Source: Gammaproteobacteria bacterium
GTDB lineage: Bacteria; Pseudomonadota; Gammaproteobacteria; Tenderiales; Tenderiaceae
NCBI GenBank assembly: GCA_024277755.1
Contig: JAJRUN010000100.1
Location: 1 to 33,997 of the forward strand
DNA length: 33,997 nt
Direction: 5' to 3'
Under the pieces are notes generated by a model that was not told the origin of the DNA, did no database searches, and worked only from the letters and a program-made list of their open reading frames with translations. Position numbers and translations under genes: made by a program. Positions 16,878 to 26,038 of the stretch are shown here, piece by piece. The stretch's first letter is position 1; the number at the start of each line of letters is the position of its first letter.

Positions 16878-16929
16878 AGAATAGCCCAACACAATCGATA
16901 CTCGATCATACCACTATACATACGAGCAG

Positions 16930-17763
16930 TTAAAAAAACCGCATAGACAGGTCAATTGCACGAACATGCTTGGTCAAGGCTCCCGTCGAAATGTAATCAA
17001 CCCCGGTTTCCGCCAGCTTGCGCAGATCATCCAGGCAGACATTACCCGACACCTCCAGTTTGACCTGCCCCTGGTTAATGAGCACCGCTTCACTGATTTG
17101 CGCCAGACTGAAATTATCGAGCATAACAATGTCAGGCCCAGCCGCCAGTGCCTCACGCAACTCTGACAGGCTCTCCACCTCGACTTCAACCGGTTTTCCC
17201 TGGGCATAAGGCCGAACCCTGGTCACTGCGGCGGTAATCGAGCCGGCGGCAAGGATGTGATTTTCTTTGATCAACACCGCATCATAAAGACCGTGACGAT
17301 GGTTAAAACAACCACCACAACTCACTGCATATTTCTGCGCCTCACGCAGACCGGGAATGGTCTTGCGGGTATCAAGAATTCTGGTCTTCAAACCAGCCAC
17401 CGCTTCAGCATAACGCTTTGCCTCGGTGGCGGTGGCTGAAAGCGTTTGCAGAAAATTCAATGCCGTGCGCTCACCGGTCAATAAGGCACGGGCTGTGCCG
17501 CGCAAACGAAACAACTCTTGATCAGCCGCTACCTTGTCGCCTTCTTGCACCCGCCATTCAATTTCAACACGACTATCAAGCTGTGCAAATACTTCATCCA
17601 CCCAGGGACGGCCACAGATCAATGCGTCTTCGCGACTGATCACAACCGCCGAGGCCATGGCATCAACCGGAATTAAGGCGACCGTCAAATCACCACTACC
17701 AACATCCTCAGCCAAGGCAAAGCGAACGTTCTGTGTAATCGTTTTTGTTAAATCCATCTGCAT
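16930..17763 (-). CDS. nadC: Nicotinate-nucleotide pyrophosphorylase (quinolinate phosphoribosyltransferase)
   Basis: The 277-residue enzyme converts quinolinate and PRPP to nicotinate mononucleotide, CO2 and pyrophosphate in NAD synthesis. The N-terminal domain has [10 protein letters not shown]. The active-site region is clear: [35 protein letters not shown] with the substrate-binding Arg and Lys, and [18 protein letters not shown]. Near the C-terminus [23 protein letters not shown] and [20 protein letters not shown] complete the barrel. Length and motifs match the family. The ATG at 17763 overlaps the TAA of the preceding hda by one base (TAATG), which favours this start over the Met two codons later. 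It is the last gene of the minus-strand block. Confidence 0.96.
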   Translation of the reverse strand: MQMDLTKTITQNVRFALAEDVGSGDLTVALIPVDAMASAVVISREDALICGRPWVDEVFAQLDSRVEIEWRVQEGDKVAADQELFRLRGTARALLTGERTALNFLQTLSATATEAKRYAEAVAGLKTRILDTRKTIPGLREAQKYAVSCGGCFNHRHGLYDAVLIKENHILAAGSITAAVTRVRPYAQGKPVEVEVESLSELREALAAGPDIVMLDNFSLAQISEAVLINQGQVKLEVSGNVCLDDLRKLAETGVDYISTGALTKHVRAIDLSMRFF

Positions 17764-18470
17764 TACTCTTTTGTTTCCATCACCTGCTTGACGAAGGGTA
17801 TGGTCAGGCGGCGCTGTTCGGCCAGCGAATGCTGATCCAGCATATCCAACAATTCGAACAGTGCTGAGGTCTGACGCTGATAATGGCGCAACAAATAACT
17901 GGCAACATCGTCTGGCAATTCAAAACCACGACTATCGGCACGCTGTGTCAGGGCCAAGCGCTTTTCATCATCACTCATGGCCTGTACTTGATAAACCAGC
18001 CCCCAACCAAGGCGTGATTGCAGGTCAGGCAACAACAAACCAATCTCAGACAGAGGCTTGTTGGCGGCCATCAATAACCTGCCAGCGCCGGTGTCGCGAA
18101 TGCGGTTATACAGATTAAACAAGGCCGTTTCCCAGGCCCTATCACCGGCAATGGCATCAACATCATCTATTGCCACCAATGATGTTTGCTCCAGCCCTTC
18201 CAGCATTTCAGGGGCAAACTGGTCGGCCTGGCTCATTGGCAGATAAACGCTGCTCTCCCCTTTGGCAGTCAGCGAATGACAAGCCGCTTGCAGCAAATGA
18301 CTCTTGCCTGCTGACTCAGCCCCCCAAAGAAATACGAATTGTTCTTCCGGGTTTTTCAGGCTTGCCAGCAACTGCTGATTAAGCAACGAGGCCAGGAAGT
18401 TTTCATAGCTTGCACCTTCTCGCAACCACATACCCAGCGGCAATTGTTTTACTGTATTTGTTGCCGACAT
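17763..18470 (-). CDS. hda: DnaA regulatory inactivator Hda
   Basis: The 235-residue AAA+ protein resembles DnaA domain III and promotes DnaA-ATP hydrolysis when bound to the sliding clamp. Near the N-terminus QLPLGMWL fits the Hda clamp-binding motif. The nucleotide site has Walker [10 protein letters not shown] and Walker [11 protein letters not shown]. The segment [20 protein letters not shown] matches the arginine-containing sensor region of DnaA/Hda. There is no DNA-binding domain IV. I use the ATG at 18470 (MSATNTV); an in-frame TTG just before it is less likely. The gene starts a few bases after the stop of the PerM-like transporter and its stop overlaps nadC, in an arrangement common in gammaproteobacteria. 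Confidence 0.94.
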   Translation of the reverse strand: MSATNTVKQLPLGMWLREGASYENFLASLLNQQLLASLKNPEEQFVFLWGAESAGKSHLLQAACHSLTAKGESSVYLPMSQADQFAPEMLEGLEQTSLVAIDDVDAIAGDRAWETALFNLYNRIRDTGAGRLLMAANKPLSEIGLLLPDLQSRLGWGLVYQVQAMSDDEKRLALTQRADSRGFELPDDVASYLLRHYQRQTSALFELLDMLDQHSLAEQRRLTIPFVKQVMETKE

Positions 18471-18473
18471 CAA

Positions 18474-19544
18474 TCAATCCTGCTTCTTATCTACATAAAG
18501 CTCACTGCTGACATAGCGTTCATGGGCATGGCTCAACAACACCATGATCACTGCCGCCGCCGGCAAGGCCAATAATACACCAACAAAACCAAACAACTGA
18601 CCGCCCGCCATCACCGCAAAAATCACAGCCACCGGATGCAAACCAATGCGATCACCCAGCAAATAAGGCGTGAGTAAAAATGACTCCAGCATTTGGCCAA
18701 AACCAAACACCAGAAACACATAGAAGAGATGAATGGCATCCTGAAACTGCATCAAGGCAGCCACACCTGCCACCAACATGCCGAGGATAAACCCCAGATA
18801 AGGCACGAAGCTGACCATACCCGCCAGCATGCCGATCAGAAAGGCCATCTCCAGCCCTGCCAGCCACAATCCGAGACTATAGACCGTGCCCAGCGCCAAC
18901 ATCACCAGCAATTGGCCATGCATAAAGGCACCGAGCACCTCGTCACAATCGCGGGCCAGGCGTACCACCGTTTGTTCGGCACGACGCGGCACCAATTCAT
19001 GCAAACGCGCCACCAGCAAATCCCAGTCGCGCAACAGATAAAACGTCAGTACCGGGATCAACACCAGGTTGGCGAACCAGCCCAGCAGCGTCAGACCAGA
19101 GCGCGACACAGAGCCCATCAAGCCGGCGGCCACCCCACCCACCGATTGCCAGTGACTGCTGAACGCCTGCTTAAGACTGTCCAGATTCCAGACTGGAATC
19201 TCAATTGAAAACTGTGCCTGCAACCAGGGCAATACCGTGCCCTGCAACCGATCGATATAGGCGGGCAATTTTTTCAGCAGAGCGACCAACTCCTGTTGCA
19301 GGGCAGGAACAACAAACACCAGCAACAAAAACAGGCCCAGCAGCAAACCACAAAAAACAATCACCACGGAAACACTGCGCGATAACTTGCGCGTTTCCAG
19401 AATATCCACCAGCGGATCCCCAAGATAGGCCAACGCGGCAGCCACCAAAAACGGGAACAACACCGGTGCCAGCAGATACAACAGCGCCAAAAACAGCGCA
19501 GCACTAAGCAACCCAAACATTTTTTGTGTATCAGTCATCGACAT
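18474..19544 (-). CDS. AI-2E family (PerM-like) membrane protein
   Basis: The 356-residue inner membrane protein has about eight membrane segments. Early ones are MFGLLSAALFLALLYLLAPV and VVIVFCGLLLGLFLLLVFVV. The late family core GMLAGMVSFVPYLGFILGML carries the conserved Pro-Tyr, followed by LLTPYLLGDRIGLHPVAVIF, typical of the AI-2E/PerM family. A soluble region with LQGTVLPWLQAQFSIEIP lies between. Family members are described as possible permeases or ion antiporters, and the substrate here is unknown. Two Met codons are possible starts (19544 and 19538); neither has a clear ribosome site. It is preceded by the pgsA-like gene with a five-base gap and followed by hda. Confidence 0.92.
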   Translation of the reverse strand: MSMTDTQKMFGLLSAALFLALLYLLAPVLFPFLVAAALAYLGDPLVDILETRKLSRSVSVVIVFCGLLLGLFLLLVFVVPALQQELVALLKKLPAYIDRLQGTVLPWLQAQFSIEIPVWNLDSLKQAFSSHWQSVGGVAAGLMGSVSRSGLTLLGWFANLVLIPVLTFYLLRDWDLLVARLHELVPRRAEQTVVRLARDCDEVLGAFMHGQLLVMLALGTVYSLGLWLAGLEMAFLIGMLAGMVSFVPYLGFILGMLVAGVAALMQFQDAIHLFYVFLVFGFGQMLESFLLTPYLLGDRIGLHPVAVIFAVMAGGQLFGFVGVLLALPAAAVIMVLLSHAHERYVSSELYVDKKQD

Positions 19545-19549
19545 AGCAA

Positions 19550-20113
19550 TCAGTGTCGCCCTGCTTTAAGGTGATAGGCCTTGCGCCCCCAGATCCAAAC
19601 ATAATCCAGACCGCTCAGAACGGTAGTGACGGAAACGCCATAGACCAGCCACGTCAACAAGTCAGCCGGCAACGGGTATAAGCCATGAGACAACACCAGA
19701 GCCAAAACCAGAACGATCTGCAAGGTCGTGTTGATCTTGCTAATCCAGGTGGGTGCCATTTCGTACTGGCCAATAAAAAAATGAAATGCCGCCGCGCCAA
19801 CCACAATCACCAGGTCACGCGCAAACACCATCATCATCAGCCACATCGGAATCACGTCTACCAGTGCCAGACAAAGGAAGGAGGTGATCAGCAAAATCTT
19901 GTCCGCCAGCGGATCAAGAATCGACCCCAGACGGCTGCGCCAACCAAAACGCTTGGCCAGATAACCATCCACACCATCGGAGACACCCGCCACAAAAAAC
20001 AGTAGCAAGGCCTCTGTAAAACGCTGTTCCAGCAACAGATAGGCCACCGGCAGACTCAATAGAATCCGCGCAATACTAATCAGATTAGGAAGGTCTTTCA
20101 GGCCAATATTCAT
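19550..20113 (-). CDS. CDP-alcohol phosphatidyltransferase (PgsA-like)
   Basis: The 187-residue membrane enzyme carries the family signature as DGYLAKRF followed by GSILDPLADK, that is DG-x2-A-(K/R)...G-x3-D-x3-D, which binds CDP-alcohol and Mg. There are several membrane segments around it, for example ARILLSLPVAYLLLEQRF and ALLLFFVAGVSDGVDG. Size and N-terminus (LKDLPNLISIARILL) match phosphatidylglycerophosphate synthase, which makes PGP from CDP-diacylglycerol and glycerol-3-phosphate. Lys replaces the usual Arg after the DG, as some family members show. Its ATG overlaps the TGA of the DUF2066 gene (ATGA). A second copy may exist elsewhere, so the exact substrate is uncertain. Confidence 0.88.
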   Translation of the reverse strand: MNIGLKDLPNLISIARILLSLPVAYLLLEQRFTEALLLFFVAGVSDGVDGYLAKRFGWRSRLGSILDPLADKILLITSFLCLALVDVIPMWLMMMVFARDLVIVVGAAAFHFFIGQYEMAPTWISKINTTLQIVLVLALVLSHGLYPLPADLLTWLVYGVSVTTVLSGLDYVWIWGRKAYHLKAGRH

Positions 20114-21222
20114 GGCAACAGTTGATAGACAAAGGCTCGGCCAGCGACCTCATCATTGCCTGATAAGCCAGCCGTGCCCTGTGATTGCAGCAAAACATTC
20201 CCGAGTGACAGGGCCCGCGTCAATCCTGAGGTATCACCGCGAACAGCCAGCCTGAACAACACATGGTCGACAAAAACCTTACCCACTTCAACATTGGCAA
20301 CAATATCCAGCGACTCAAGATACTTCATCGCCCGGGCATAGCCACCCAGATTTTCAACCCCGGTGACCGTCAGCAAAACAGTGCCCGCCGAGGTGGCACT
20401 AAAGAGTTGGGCGTAACGTTGCGAGACATAATCCGCAGCACCGTCAACCCCCAGCGTCAGCGCCTCAAGCTGATCATTAACATCGCCACTCCAGTGTTCC
20501 GAATCACTGGCAAATCCCGCTGCATGATGAAGGCTCCAGCGTGCCCGCCATAATCCATCAGAGCGGCGAATCAGGCGCCCCACCAACACCATGTCAACAC
20601 CGTAACGCTGCGAGGCCGTTAAAATATCCTGACGAAAATCGCCCCAGATATCAGCAAAGCCCAGCGTCATCTGATCTTCCAGATCCATCAGCGGCAAAAT
20701 CAGCGGCAGGCCACGTCGGGCTGCCTGCTCTGTCAAATGAGATTCCAGTTCTACCAGCGTATTCGCGGCCAACAGATAACGTGCGCCTCTGTCTTCAACT
20801 GCCAACCACAACAACACCTCAGAGCGGGTTCGCCCCCACAACGGCACGCTGGCGTTAATCAGTGCCTGACGAATAGCATCGGCATCAAACTTCACCACCA
20901 GCTGGCGTTTATAACCCGCCTCAATCAAGGCCGGACTGGCTGTTTGCAACTCTTCATATTGAAATTGCTGCACCAGAGACACCGCCCGGGCGATAAAATC
21001 AGACAACTGCGGCAGGTCGGGCACCGTCCGGTCACCGCTTAATTTCACCAGCACCTGAGCCAACGCCGCCGGATAGAGCTTCAGCCGTTCAGCCCGGGTC
21101 TGCCCCGTAACAGGCACCTGCGCCTGATATAGCCCCTCAACTTCCAGGGCAAATGCCGGCGACAGTAGCAGGCCCGGCAATAACATCAGTCCAAGGCAGC
21201 GTTTTAACCAGTTTAAAAGCAA
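20110..21222 (-). CDS. DUF2066 domain-containing exported protein
   Basis: This protein of about 370 residues begins with a signal peptide (LLNWLKRCLGLMLLPGLLLS, cleavage after AFA) and continues VEGLYQAQVPVTGQTRAERL, the start of the DUF2066 domain. Conserved-looking segments include YPAALAQVLVKLSGDRTVPD and TASPALIEAGYKRQLVVKFD. The function of the family is unknown; members commonly sit beside purM and hda in gammaproteobacteria, as here. I prefer a TTG start at 21222, with GGAGT five bases upstream and a good signal-peptide N-region. An ATG at 21297 would add 25 residues that do not fit an export signal. It is the first gene of the minus-strand block ending in nadC. Confidence 0.85.
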   Translation of the reverse strand: MLLNWLKRCLGLMLLPGLLLSPAFALEVEGLYQAQVPVTGQTRAERLKLYPAALAQVLVKLSGDRTVPDLPQLSDFIARAVSLVQQFQYEELQTASPALIEAGYKRQLVVKFDADAIRQALINASVPLWGRTRSEVLLWLAVEDRGARYLLAANTLVELESHLTEQAARRGLPLILPLMDLEDQMTLGFADIWGDFRQDILTASQRYGVDMVLVGRLIRRSDGLWRARWSLHHAAGFASDSEHWSGDVNDQLEALTLGVDGAADYVSQRYAQLFSATSAGTVLLTVTGVENLGGYARAMKYLESLDIVANVEVGKVFVDHVLFRLAVRGDTSGLTRALSLGNVLLQSQGTAGLSGNDEVAGRAFVYQLLP

Positions 21223-21558
21223 ATCACACTCCGTAAATCCACAACAAGGCCTGCCAAACCAGGCCTTGCCTGAATAAATCTCCAATAAATATTCCAAGCT
21301 GTTGATTATATGTCGCTGTTGGCGACAAGATCATTTAAAATAATACACTTTCTTTGCACCAGCGGATATTGAAACAAGCATTTACCACAGAGAGCACGAA
21401 GCACACGGAGAGACTAAAACTGTAGAATTGGAAAGCTGATCTGAACTAATGGCATAAAACGCCAGAATGGGCTAAAAATCAAATGCTTCGCAACCAAAAC
21501 AGCTTGACCTTCATGCACTTCGTGGTGAATACCATTAAATAGAGAGCGAATCACACCT
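21223..21558. other. Divergent promoter region between the DUF2066 gene and purM
   Basis: The 336-base gap holds a small perfect hairpin TGTCGC-TGTTG-GCGACA (21311-21327), AT-rich sequence after it, and the inverted-repeat pair listed separately. No gene was found. A promoter for each direction must lie here, but none stands out by eye. Confidence 0.6.
21382..21529. repeat. Inverted pair of ACCACAGAGAGCACGAAG-type intergenic repeats
   Basis: The left arm (21382-21409) reads TTACCACAGAGAGCACGAAG and continues into CACACGGA. The right arm (21505-21529), read on the minus strand, gives ATTCACCACGAAGTGCATGA followed by AGGTC. The arms are imperfect inverted copies about 95 bases apart. Motifs of the type ACCAC(A/G)(G/A)AG-gcacGAAG recur in intergenic DNA of unrelated bacteria from general memory; function is unknown. 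The region could be a palindromic mobile repeat or a transcribed structure. Confidence 0.5.
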
Positions 21559-22614
21559 ATGAGTACTTCCCAGGACCCGAACAAAACATCTCTCAGCTAC
21601 CGCGACGCCGGTGTCGATATCCAGGCAGGCAATGAACTGGTGGATATTATCAAACCCATCGCTGCCCGCACCAAGCGCCCTGGGGTGATGTCTGGTCTGG
21701 GTGGTTTTGGCGCGATGTTCGAAATTCCAGAAAATTATAAACAACCGGTGCTGGTCTCTGGCACCGACGGCGTTGGCACCAAGCTGAAGCTGGCGGTTGA
21801 AATGGGCAAACACGACACCATCGGCATCGACCTGGTAGCCATGTGTGCCAACGACCTGATTGTTCAGGGGGCTGAACCGCTGTTCTTCCTCGACTATTAC
21901 GCCACCGGCAAACTCAGCCTTGAGACTGCAGCGGCAGTGGTCAAGGGCATTGGTGCCGGTTGCGAGCAATCCGGCTGCGCCCTGATCGGTGGTGAGACTG
22001 CCGAGATGCCCGGTATGTACGAAGGTGAAGACTATGATCTGGCTGGCTTCTGCGTTGGTGTAGTGGAAAAAAGCAAAATCATCGACGGCAGCAAGGTTAA
22101 AGCAGGGGACGTCATCATCGGCATCGCCTCCTCCGGGCCACATTCAAATGGTTATTCTCTGATTCGTAAAGTCATTGAAGTCAGTGGTGCAAAACTGGAC
22201 GATAGCTTTGGTGACAGCACCCTGGGAGAAACCCTACTGACCCCGACGCGACTCTACATCAAACCCTTGCTCGACCTGTTCAGAAAAATTGATGTTCATG
22301 CCTTGGCGCATATCACTGGCGGTGGTCTGTTGGAAAACCTGCCCCGCGTCATGCCTGAGGGCACTCAGGCTGAAATATCTATCAGCGCCTGGCAGCCCCC
22401 CGCCATCTTCGACTGGCTGCAACAACAAGGCAATATTGACCTTCACGAGATGCATCGCACCTTTAACTGCGGTGTTGGCATGGCCGTGGTGGTGGCCGCC
22501 GAAGACCTGGATGCAACACTGAAACAACTCAGCGACAACGGCGAAACGGCCTGGCACATCGGCACAATCAAGGCTGCCGGCGAATCAGATGAAACCGTCG
22601 CATTGAAAGACTAA
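21559..22614 (+). CDS. purM: Phosphoribosylformylglycinamidine cyclo-ligase (AIR synthetase)
   Basis: The 351-residue enzyme closes the imidazole ring of AIR using ATP in de novo purine synthesis. Hallmarks are [20 protein letters not shown] at the N-terminus, [23 protein letters not shown] and the conserved [20 protein letters not shown]. The [10 protein letters not shown] loop and the C-terminal THITGGG-like [19 protein letters not shown] are also present. Length is standard. It is the first gene of the plus-strand purM-purN-DUF3108 operon and diverges from the DUF2066 gene, a common gammaproteobacterial arrangement. Confidence 0.97.
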   Translation: MSTSQDPNKTSLSYRDAGVDIQAGNELVDIIKPIAARTKRPGVMSGLGGFGAMFEIPENYKQPVLVSGTDGVGTKLKLAVEMGKHDTIGIDLVAMCANDLIVQGAEPLFFLDYYATGKLSLETAAAVVKGIGAGCEQSGCALIGGETAEMPGMYEGEDYDLAGFCVGVVEKSKIIDGSKVKAGDVIIGIASSGPHSNGYSLIRKVIEVSGAKLDDSFGDSTLGETLLTPTRLYIKPLLDLFRKIDVHALAHITGGGLLENLPRVMPEGTQAEISISAWQPPAIFDWLQQQGNIDLHEMHRTFNCGVGMAVVVAAEDLDATLKQLSDNGETAWHIGTIKAAGESDETVALKD

Positions 22615-22616
22615 CA

Positions 22617-23282
22617 ATGACTGAAGCAGGACAGACGCCACTGCCGCTGGTGGTACTCATCTCCGGCAGCGGCAGTAATCTACAGGCCATTATCGACGCC
22701 TGTGCCAACGGCCAGGTCAACGCAGAGATCAAGGCTGTCATCAGCAATAAGGCCGATGCCTTTGGCCTAAAACGCGCCCAGCGCGCCAACATCCCCACCC
22801 ATGTTTTGGACCACAGCCTGTTTGGCAATCGCCAGTCATTTGACCGCGCCCTGAAAAAACTGATTGATGGCTATCAGCCGGGGCTGCTGGTGCTGGCCGG
22901 TTTCATGCGTATCCTCACCGCAGAATTTGTTAACCACTATCTGGGGCGAATGCTCAACATCCACCCGTCACTGCTGCCTAACTTTCAAGGCCTCAACACC
23001 CACCAGCGAGCCATTGAATCCGGCGTCAAACAGCACGGTGTCAGCGTCCACTTCGTTACCCCGGAACTGGACGGCGGGCCGGTAGTCAATCGCGCTATTA
23101 TTGACGTTGACAGCAGTGACACCACCGAATCCCTGGGCAAGCGGGTGCTGGCAGAAGAACACAAAATATATCCCGAGGCTGTTAGCTGGTTTGCCAATGG
23201 CCGTTTGCAACTCAATGGTAATCAGGCCATGCTCGATGGTGAACCTGTACCAGCGCTGGAAAAATACGCGAATGAAACTTAG
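22617..23282 (+). CDS. purN: Phosphoribosylglycinamide formyltransferase (GAR transformylase)
   Basis: The 221-residue enzyme transfers formyl from 10-formyl-tetrahydrofolate to GAR, the third step of purine synthesis. The phosphate-binding loop is VVLISGSGSNLQAIIDAC. The catalytic region is GRMLNIHPSLLPNFQGLNTH with the Asn-Ile-His triad, and HGVSVHFVTPELDGGPVVN holds the conserved Asp. The start is two bases after the purM stop, so the two are co-translated. The 3' end overlaps the DUF3108 gene start by 11 bases. The C-terminus is slightly longer than in E. coli PurN. Confidence 0.97.
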   Translation: MTEAGQTPLPLVVLISGSGSNLQAIIDACANGQVNAEIKAVISNKADAFGLKRAQRANIPTHVLDHSLFGNRQSFDRALKKLIDGYQPGLLVLAGFMRILTAEFVNHYLGRMLNIHPSLLPNFQGLNTHQRAIESGVKQHGVSVHFVTPELDGGPVVNRAIIDVDSSDTTESLGKRVLAEEHKIYPEAVSWFANGRLQLNGNQAMLDGEPVPALEKYANET

Positions 23283-23985
23283 CCTTCTGCTGTTGCTCTG
23301 CCTGACCTGGTTTGGCTTTGCCCAGGCTGAAAACAAGCTGCCCGATTCTTTCAGCGCCACCTACACCCTGAAAAAAGGCCCGCTGACCCTGGCTGAAATG
23401 AAGCGTAAACTTTATAAAAACGACAAGGGCAATTACGTCTACGAATCCTACTCTGAGCCGGTTGGCTACGCGCGCTGGTTTACCGATTCCACCCTGCTGG
23501 AAAAAACCGAATGGAACTATCATCAGCAACAGCTCAGACCCGTCGAATATTCCTACGACCGCAACAGCAGCAAAAAGAAACGTCACATCAAACTTAGCTT
23601 TAACTGGGACAAGATGCGCGTGACCAATAATATCAATCACGATCCCTGGTCAATGAAAATAACCGAAGACACCCTGGATAAATTACTTTACCAACTGGCT
23701 GTTATGCAGGATTTATCGAACGGCAAGGAATCGCTCGAATATCAGATTGCCGACGGCGGAAAGCTCAAAACCTACCGTTTTAGCAATCTGGGGAAAGAAA
23801 CCCTGCGGACAAAGCTAGGGACATTCAACACAGTTAAACTCAAACGCCCGGGCAAACGCGACACCATCCTCTGGTGCGCAGAAGAATTAAACTACCTGCC
23901 CATAAAACTGGTACAGGAAGAAAACGGCATCGAGCTGACCCTGATCCTGACATCAGTCAGCGGCCTGCCCGCCAAAAGCAATTAG
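23272..23985 (+). CDS. DUF3108 domain-containing exported protein
   Basis: The 237-residue protein starts with a signal peptide ([19 protein letters not shown]) and is predicted periplasmic. The body is beta-rich ([78 protein letters not shown]), which is the DUF3108 pattern of a repeating curved sheet. The last part [19 protein letters not shown] is typical of the family end. Function unknown; family members often follow purN. The ATG at 23272 lies inside the purN 3' end. A longer in-frame extension upstream is rejected because it covers purN coding sequence and would bury the signal peptide. Its stop overlaps the dcd stop tail to tail by three bases. Confidence 0.9.
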   Translation: MKLSLLLLLCLTWFGFAQAENKLPDSFSATYTLKKGPLTLAEMKRKLYKNDKGNYVYESYSEPVGYARWFTDSTLLEKTEWNYHQQQLRPVEYSYDRNSSKKKRHIKLSFNWDKMRVTNNINHDPWSMKITEDTLDKLLYQLAVMQDLSNGKESLEYQIADGGKLKTYRFSNLGKETLRTKLGTFNTVKLKRPGKRDTILWCAEELNYLPIKLVQEENGIELTLILTSVSGLPAKSN

Positions 23986-24548
23986 GCTTTAGGCAAAGTA
24001 ACCCCGGTCTGGCCCTGATATTTACCGCCACGATCCCCGTAAGAGACTTCACAAATTTCATCAGACTCGAAAAACAGCATTTGCGCCACACCTTCATTGG
24101 CATAGATTTTGGCTGGCAGCGGCGAGGTATTTGAAAATTCCAGCGTTACATGCCCCTGCCATTCCGGTTCCAGCGGTGTGACATTTACAATGATGCCGCA
24201 ACGGGCATAAGTAGACTTGCCCAGGCAAATCGTCAACACACTGCGGGGAATACGAAAAAATTCCACCGTGCGCGCCAACGCAAACGAGTTGGGCGGGATG
24301 ATGCAAACATCAGACTTCACATCAACAAAACTGTTGTCATCGAAATTTTTAGGATCAACGATGGCCGAGTTGATGTTGGTAAAGATCTTAAATTCATTTG
24401 AACAGCGGACATCGTAACCGTAGCTGGAAGTACCGTACGAAATAAGTCGTTCGCCATTGCTTTCGCGCACCTGATCCGGCTCAAACGGCTCGATCATGCC
24501 CTCATTTTCCGCCATGCGGCGAATCCACTTATCCGATTTAATGCTCAT
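23982..24548 (-). CDS. dcd: dCTP deaminase
   Basis: The 188-residue trimeric enzyme deaminates dCTP to dUTP for thymidylate synthesis. Key motifs are [14 protein letters not shown] at the N-terminus, [18 protein letters not shown], the active-site [20 protein letters not shown], and GHVTLEFSN with the catalytic Glu. The C-terminal [19 protein letters not shown] closes over the nucleotide. The frame is open upstream to 24677, but the ATG at 24548 gives the family's usual length and N-terminus. It is alone on the minus strand and converges with the DUF3108 gene; the stop codons TAA and TAG overlap. Confidence 0.96.
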   Translation of the reverse strand: MSIKSDKWIRRMAENEGMIEPFEPDQVRESNGERLISYGTSSYGYDVRCSNEFKIFTNINSAIVDPKNFDDNSFVDVKSDVCIIPPNSFALARTVEFFRIPRSVLTICLGKSTYARCGIIVNVTPLEPEWQGHVTLEFSNTSPLPAKIYANEGVAQMLFFESDEICEVSYGDRGGKYQGQTGVTLPKA

Positions 24549-24838
24549 ACGCTTGACATCCGGTTTGCTGCAAAGCGGCATATTGTAGCGTAGGGGGCAC
24601 ATTGCGCACCATCTTTCTGTGGCCCCCAAATTCTCAGATAGAGTTTCATCAGCGTTCCAAGGGCTTCTGCCCCCCATTTTCAGGTCTTATTGCTGGCTGT
24701 CGCAGCATGTGCGACCGAGAGGTTTAGTCAAAAACTGTTTCTCGGCACGTTGTTTGTAGCAATGGAAAATCTGGCTGAAAACTGACTTCATGCTGCATCA
24801 AAATGAGAGCCTTGATGAATTCAGAAAGTGAACGGTAA
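24549..24838. other. 290-base intergenic stretch with short dyads upstream of dcd
   Basis: No gene is supported. Dyads seen are GGGGGC (24593-24598) against GCCCCC further right, GTCGC/GCGAC (24699-24715) and CCGAGA/TCTCGG (24715-24745). The first part reads in frame with dcd but has no family resemblance. It looks like a spacer or a worn mobile remnant between dcd and the end of the lipid operon; no clear terminator for the operon was seen. Confidence 0.4.
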
Positions 24839-26038
24839 TCAAAACCCTAATATCACGTTTACCGCCAACCTTGAGTCCGATGCAAATGATTTTAGTGCCG
24901 GATCATGATCAACATTAGAAAACTCATATAAGCTGGCTTCAATAAACCACTGCTGCTTGATGCGTGTTTTGGCACGAAAATCCCAAAAGCTTGAATTGTT
25001 ATCCAGGTCACGGGTCAATCGAAGCTCATACACGGTACCGCTTAAATTATTCAGCGCAAGGCGAACACCAAAAAAAACGTCATTCTGAAAGGGTGTTAAA
25101 GGAGAGCTTCGCTCAGAGTCTCTCCCATCATAATAGTATTCACCATACAAGGTCAGACCATTTTTGGCTAAACCAATGCGTGGAAACTCACGCTCCAAAC
25201 CAATGCCCAGGCCTGTAAAATTTTCGTCATTCGTGGAGCGGTAAATGGACTCCAGCTTCACAAGCAACTGTCCCTTGACCCATAATAATTCAAGCCCGGC
25301 CTGCTCTATCTGGGCATAATTGGGCTGCAACGTGATGACATTACTAACACCGTTCAGGTTGGGTGTAAAATAGGGTGACCGGGTATGACCGTTATAATAA
25401 GAAACGGCAAACTCTATGGATTCCAGCATTTGTGAAATACGAATTGCAGAAGAAACTGTATTTTTCCCTTTTTCAAATTCCGCACCAGAAAATGCAAGTG
25501 CTGACGTCCGAAATCGATCTTTCCCTTCAGCCAAACGCTCTTCCCGGCTATAGGGTAACAACCAGGCATCAATTCGGCCTTCGTCCAGCAACCAGGAGAG
25601 CCTTCCTCCCGGAATACCCCTCTTTATATCGCCTTGAAAATCCTCAACGCGATCCCTCGGGTTCAGCACATCAACCGGACTAAATGCTTCCAGCACACCC
25701 CAGCGTTCCATTAATACACCAGCAGACACTTCAAGCTGTGAAGCGTAGTAATTCAATGTGAGCTCACGCACATCACCCTGATAAGGGTTGTCGGCCTCAG
25801 GATGATAACGACCAAAAGCAGAAACATTGATATCAATATTACGGTTTATCTCGCCGTTATAATCCAGGGTTGTGGCGAGCGCATACTGGCTTCGATAATC
25901 AGACTGTTCGCTGAACAATGGGGCTTCCGTATAATAATAGCGTCCTTCTACCTCCCCCTTAAATGTTGCCCCATTGGCTGCTGACTGTAATACCATCACC
26001 GAAAAAACCAACAGTACGGAAACACAGTTTTCCCTCAT
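24839..26038 (-). CDS. Outer membrane beta-barrel protein of a lipid-export operon
   Basis: The 399-residue protein has a signal peptide (VLLVFSVMVLQSAANGA) and then alternating polar and hydrophobic strands typical of a barrel (FKGEVEGRYYYTEAPL, YRSQYALATTLDYNGEINRN, NIDINVSAFGRYHPEADNP, TLYGEYYYDGRDSERSSPL). It ends in Phe (SRLAVNVILGF), the usual signal for barrel assembly. The pattern VLMERWGVLEAFSPVDVLNP resembles DUF1302 or alginate-export-type barrels. It is the last gene of the operon, and its ATG overlaps the stop of the LolA-like gene (TAATG). I infer that it receives or exports the product of the PKS pathway at the outer membrane. Confidence 0.82.
   Translation of the reverse strand: MRENCVSVLLVFSVMVLQSAANGATFKGEVEGRYYYTEAPLFSEQSDYRSQYALATTLDYNGEINRNIDINVSAFGRYHPEADNPYQGDVRELTLNYYASQLEVSAGVLMERWGVLEAFSPVDVLNPRDRVEDFQGDIKRGIPGGRLSWLLDEGRIDAWLLPYSREERLAEGKDRFRTSALAFSGAEFEKGKNTVSSAIRISQMLESIEFAVSYYNGHTRSPYFTPNLNGVSNVITLQPNYAQIEQAGLELLWVKGQLLVKLESIYRSTNDENFTGLGIGLEREFPRIGLAKNGLTLYGEYYYDGRDSERSSPLTPFQNDVFFGVRLALNNLSGTVYELRLTRDLDNNSSFWDFRAKTRIKQQWFIEASLYEFSNVDHDPALKSFASDSRLAVNVILGF

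Noticed and set aside
18693..19208. 171-codon plus-strand open frame within the AI-2E/PerM gene
   Set aside because: Opposite strand of a clear membrane protein gene; His/Gln-rich antisense artefact.
21311..21327. Perfect TGTCGC/GCGACA hairpin near the DUF2066/purM gap as an operator
   Set aside because: A six-base stem alone is too short to claim a known regulator site; noted only inside the intergenic description.
21535..22143. 202-codon minus-strand open frame over the start of purM
   Set aside because: It is antisense to purM, which has full family motifs; no family match for the antisense reading.
24549..24677. 43-residue N-terminal extension of dCTP deaminase
   Set aside because: dCTP deaminase is normally about 188 residues starting MSIKSDKW; the extension shows no family resemblance and lies in dyad-rich intergenic DNA.
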